Shown here one piece after another: positions 5,065-6,416 of a stretch of DNA of 6,416 bases. The notes under the pieces were generated by a model, which ran no database searches, was not told where the DNA came from, and was given only the letters and a program-made list of their open reading frames with translations. Each line of letters begins with the position of its first letter. The stretch's first letter is position 1. Where the stretch lies: positions 1 to 6,416 of the forward strand of contig JAATGE010000355.1 of the NCBI GenBank assembly GCA_015654825.1, given 5' to 3'. The stretch comes from Rhodospirillales bacterium (GTDB lineage Bacteria > Pseudomonadota > Alphaproteobacteria > Acetobacterales > Acetobacteraceae). The position numbers were made by a program, and so were the translations under genes.

Positions 5065-6416
5065 GGCTGGATCGGTCCGTTGCCGGTCTGGTCGACCCGC
5101 ACATAGAGATCGGGAAAATCGGTCTGCCGCCGGTAATGCGCCTGCAGAAATACAAACAGGCAGGGCATGTAGTCGCGCATGTCGTAGGTGTTCCATACCT
5201 TCCAGTGATCGAAATAGATCAGCCGCGGCGGCGCTTTCGGCAGATCGGCGCACAGATCGTGCGCCTCGCCGAACCATGGCGCCTTCGCATAGGCCGCTTC
5301 CCAGGGCAGGTAAGTGAAATACCGGTCCATCGGCATACGGTCGGCCGCCATGTAGAGGCCCGGCGCATAGGGCAGGGCCAGAACACGCTCGTCCGGCCGC
5401 ACCAGCGCGCGGATGCGCTGGAACTCCGGCGCCGCGGAAACGCCGAGGTCGGTCCGGGGCAGGCCCGCCACCAGCTGGGCGCGCGTAAAACTGACCGGGT
5501 TGCCCGTGGCGTGCCTGCCGGCCAGTTCGGTGCCGGTTATGCACAGCCCCATCAGCAGCGTGCCGGCCGCGAGCCAGATCGGACGTTGCACCGCCGGGTT
5601 GTGTATCATTGTCGCCGGCAAGGCGATCGCGAACATTGCGATGCAAGCGAGCAGGAAAGCTCCGTTCTGAAACGATGCGCTGCCGCGCGCGTCCAACGCC
5701 AGTATGCCGGCGAAACCGAGCAGAATGGGGCCGGCCAGGCGCCGCGGCGCCTGTTTGCCGATAGCGCCGGCCAGAAACAGGGCGAGCGAAACCGCCCAGC
5801 ACAGCAACGCCAGCGTCTGCACCAGGGCCCACGGAAGCAACCGCGGCACCAGGCTGCGCAGGAAATTGGGCACCGTAAATGCCATGAAATGCACTTGGAC
5901 AAACTGATTTTCGACGAAATGAAAAGCCAGGTAGCCCAGCACATTGCCGAACATCAGCAGCCACACCAGGACGCCAAGTGCCGCGGCTGCGGCGCCGGCG
6001 AGAAAAGCCCTCCAGGCGCTGTCCCCGGGACACAGCGCCATCGCCCACAGCGCGCTGGCGCTCAGCAGTACAATCGCGGGTCCAAACGAATAGGCCGTGG
6101 CCACGGCCAGCGTGCAGCATGCCCCGGCGATCGCGGCGCGCGCTCGGTCCGGCTGCGCGCCGCGCCACGCGGGCACCACGAACAGGGTCAGCGCCGCCAC
6201 CAGCAGAAACCCGCCGATGGCATGATAATTCACCAGATAGAGCCCCTGCAGCAGCCACACGCTGGCGGTCAGGCCAAGGAACAGCGACATGGCCCACAGT
6301 CGGGCGATCCGATCGGGCAGGGCAGGGGTTGTGGCCACGCACGCCGCGGCCGCGACTGCCAGTGCGGCGCTGATCAGCCGGGCCCCGTTCGCATGTCCCC
6401 AGCCGAAGATCGCGCC
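5061..6416 (-). CDS. GT-C-like membrane glycosyltransferase, tandem copy A (partial, N-terminus off the right edge)
   Basis: The frame is open from the right edge to TGA at 5063-5061, giving 451 residues. The first in-window start-like codon (GTG at 6338) is not the true start: the upstream codons read GAIFGWGHANGARLISAALA and match copy B from residue 87, so about 86 N-terminal residues, including TM1 and the expected DE loop, lie outside. The full protein should be near 537 residues. The visible part has about nine hydrophobic segments, then a soluble C-terminal domain of about 150 residues. That domain has YMAADRMPMDRYF, LPKAPPRLIYFDHWKVW and the Cys pair (DLCADL, PCLF) with the same 29-residue separation as in copy B. 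About 95 of 118 positions in this domain (5097-5450) match copy B; the membrane core is less alike. It probably acts at the periplasmic face with a lipid-linked sugar donor (inferred from the paralogues' DE loop). It ends in an ATGA overlap with the small ORF, placing it first among the visible genes of the operon. Confidence 0.92.
   Translation of the reverse strand, partial: GAIFGWGHANGARLISAALAVAAAACVATTPALPDRIARLWAMSLFLGLTASVWLLQGLYLVNYHAIGGFLLVAALTLFVVPAWRGAQPDRARAAIAGACCTLAVATAYSFGPAIVLLSASALWAMALCPGDSAWRAFLAGAAAAALGVLVWLLMFGNVLGYLAFHFVENQFVQVHFMAFTVPNFLRSLVPRLLPWALVQTLALLCWAVSLALFLAGAIGKQAPRRLAGPILLGFAGILALDARGSASFQNGAFLLACIAMFAIALPATMIHNPAVQRPIWLAAGTLLMGLCITGTELAGRHATGNPVSFTRAQLVAGLPRTDLGVSAAPEFQRIRALVRPDERVLALPYAPGLYMAADRMPMDRYFTYLPWEAAYAKAPWFGEAHDLCADLPKAPPRLIYFDHWKVWNTYDMRDYMPCLFVFLQAHYRRQTDFPDLYVRVDQTGNGPIQP
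5193..5252 (-). repeat. 60-base near-identical patch, copy in gene A
   Basis: Partner of 3491-3550, with 58 of 60 bases the same. Flanking bases diverge more, e.g. just upstream on the plus strand GTAGCGGTC versus GTAGGTGTT. Confidence 0.8.

Larger units (their letters stand above)
3359..6416 (-). repeat. Tandem duplication of a ~1.7 kb GT-C gene unit
   Basis: The segment 3359-4708 aligns in frame with 5061-6416 (1350 versus 1356 bases, about two codons of net indel). Both copies contain, at matching places, GAIFGW, NGARLISAALA, VATTPALP, ARLWA, SVWLLQGLYLVNYHAI, AYSFGPAIVLLSASA, GYLAFHF.ENQF, RPMDRYF/MPMDRYF and the whole C-terminal domain. Similarity extends to bases, with long shared runs. 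Divergence in the membrane core shows the event is not very recent. The left boundary of the repeat unit is near the stop codon at 3359; the right boundary lies outside the window. Confidence 0.9.

Noticed and set aside
4967..5155. N-terminal extension of GT-C copy B to a start at 5155
   Set aside because: It would overlap copy A by about 95 bases, has an Arg-rich non-membrane sequence with no match in the paralogues, and the ATG at 4966 has better alignment and a coupling overlap.
4514..5317. 267-codon plus-strand ORF across the junction of the two GT-C copies
   Set aside because: Antisense to copies A and B and the small ORF. Its local resemblance to plus-strand frames near 435-500 is simply the reverse of the shared DE-loop region of the paralogues.
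4963..6342. Long minus-strand frame (459 codons) containing the small ORF and running through copy A in another frame
   Set aside because: Upstream of 5064 it is an Arg/Gly-rich shadow of copy A. Only the last 33 codons, after the ATG at 5064, are considered as a possible gene.
1..6416. Mobile element, CRISPR array, tRNA/rRNA, riboswitch or rho-independent terminator
   Set aside because: No terminal inverted repeats, transposase motifs, short regularly spaced repeats, tRNA-like cloverleaf or GC hairpin followed by a T-run was seen on either strand; coding density leaves no space for them.

Overview
The window is a dense, one-directional block of large membrane-protein genes, all read on the minus strand (right to left). 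Base composition is GC-rich with strong G/C preference at third codon positions. The proteins look like those of GC-rich Proteobacteria (an alpha- or beta/gamma-proteobacterium); I cannot place the organism more precisely. There are no RNA genes, mobile elements or CRISPR, no recognisable promoter or terminator, and no non-coding gap: essentially every base is coding.

Layout in order of transcription: (1) 6416-5061, the C-terminal ~450 residues of a polytopic GT-C-like membrane glycosyltransferase whose start lies beyond the right edge; (2) 5064-4963, a 33-codon small ORF that fits exactly between its neighbours with ATGA overlaps at both ends; (3) 4966-3359, a complete 535-residue paralogue of gene 1; (4) 3362-627, a 911-residue YfhO-like membrane protein with a large C-terminal extracytoplasmic part; (5) 634-1, the N-terminal 211 residues of a third, more diverged GT-C-like paralogue that runs off the left edge. 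Gene 5 has no stop codon inside the window and is easily missed.

Genes 1 and 3 are a tandem duplication (offset about 1.7 kb). Gene 5 shares the same first-loop Asp-Glu signature and the ILYR-x-FV-x-QHGP motif. Every junction is an overlap (ATGA, ATGA, ATGA, ATGTCTGA), so the set is very probably one translationally coupled operon.

Inference: several GT-C-type enzymes beside a YfhO-like protein suggest a cassette that transfers sugars from polyprenyl-phosphate donors onto a cell-surface glycan, lipid or protein on the outer face of the cytoplasmic membrane. The substrate cannot be read from this sequence, and no donor-synthesis or flippase gene is in view. The least explained features are the exactly fitted small ORF, the similarity between gene junctions (which may record how the duplication happened), and a nearly identical 60-base patch shared by the two tandem copies.
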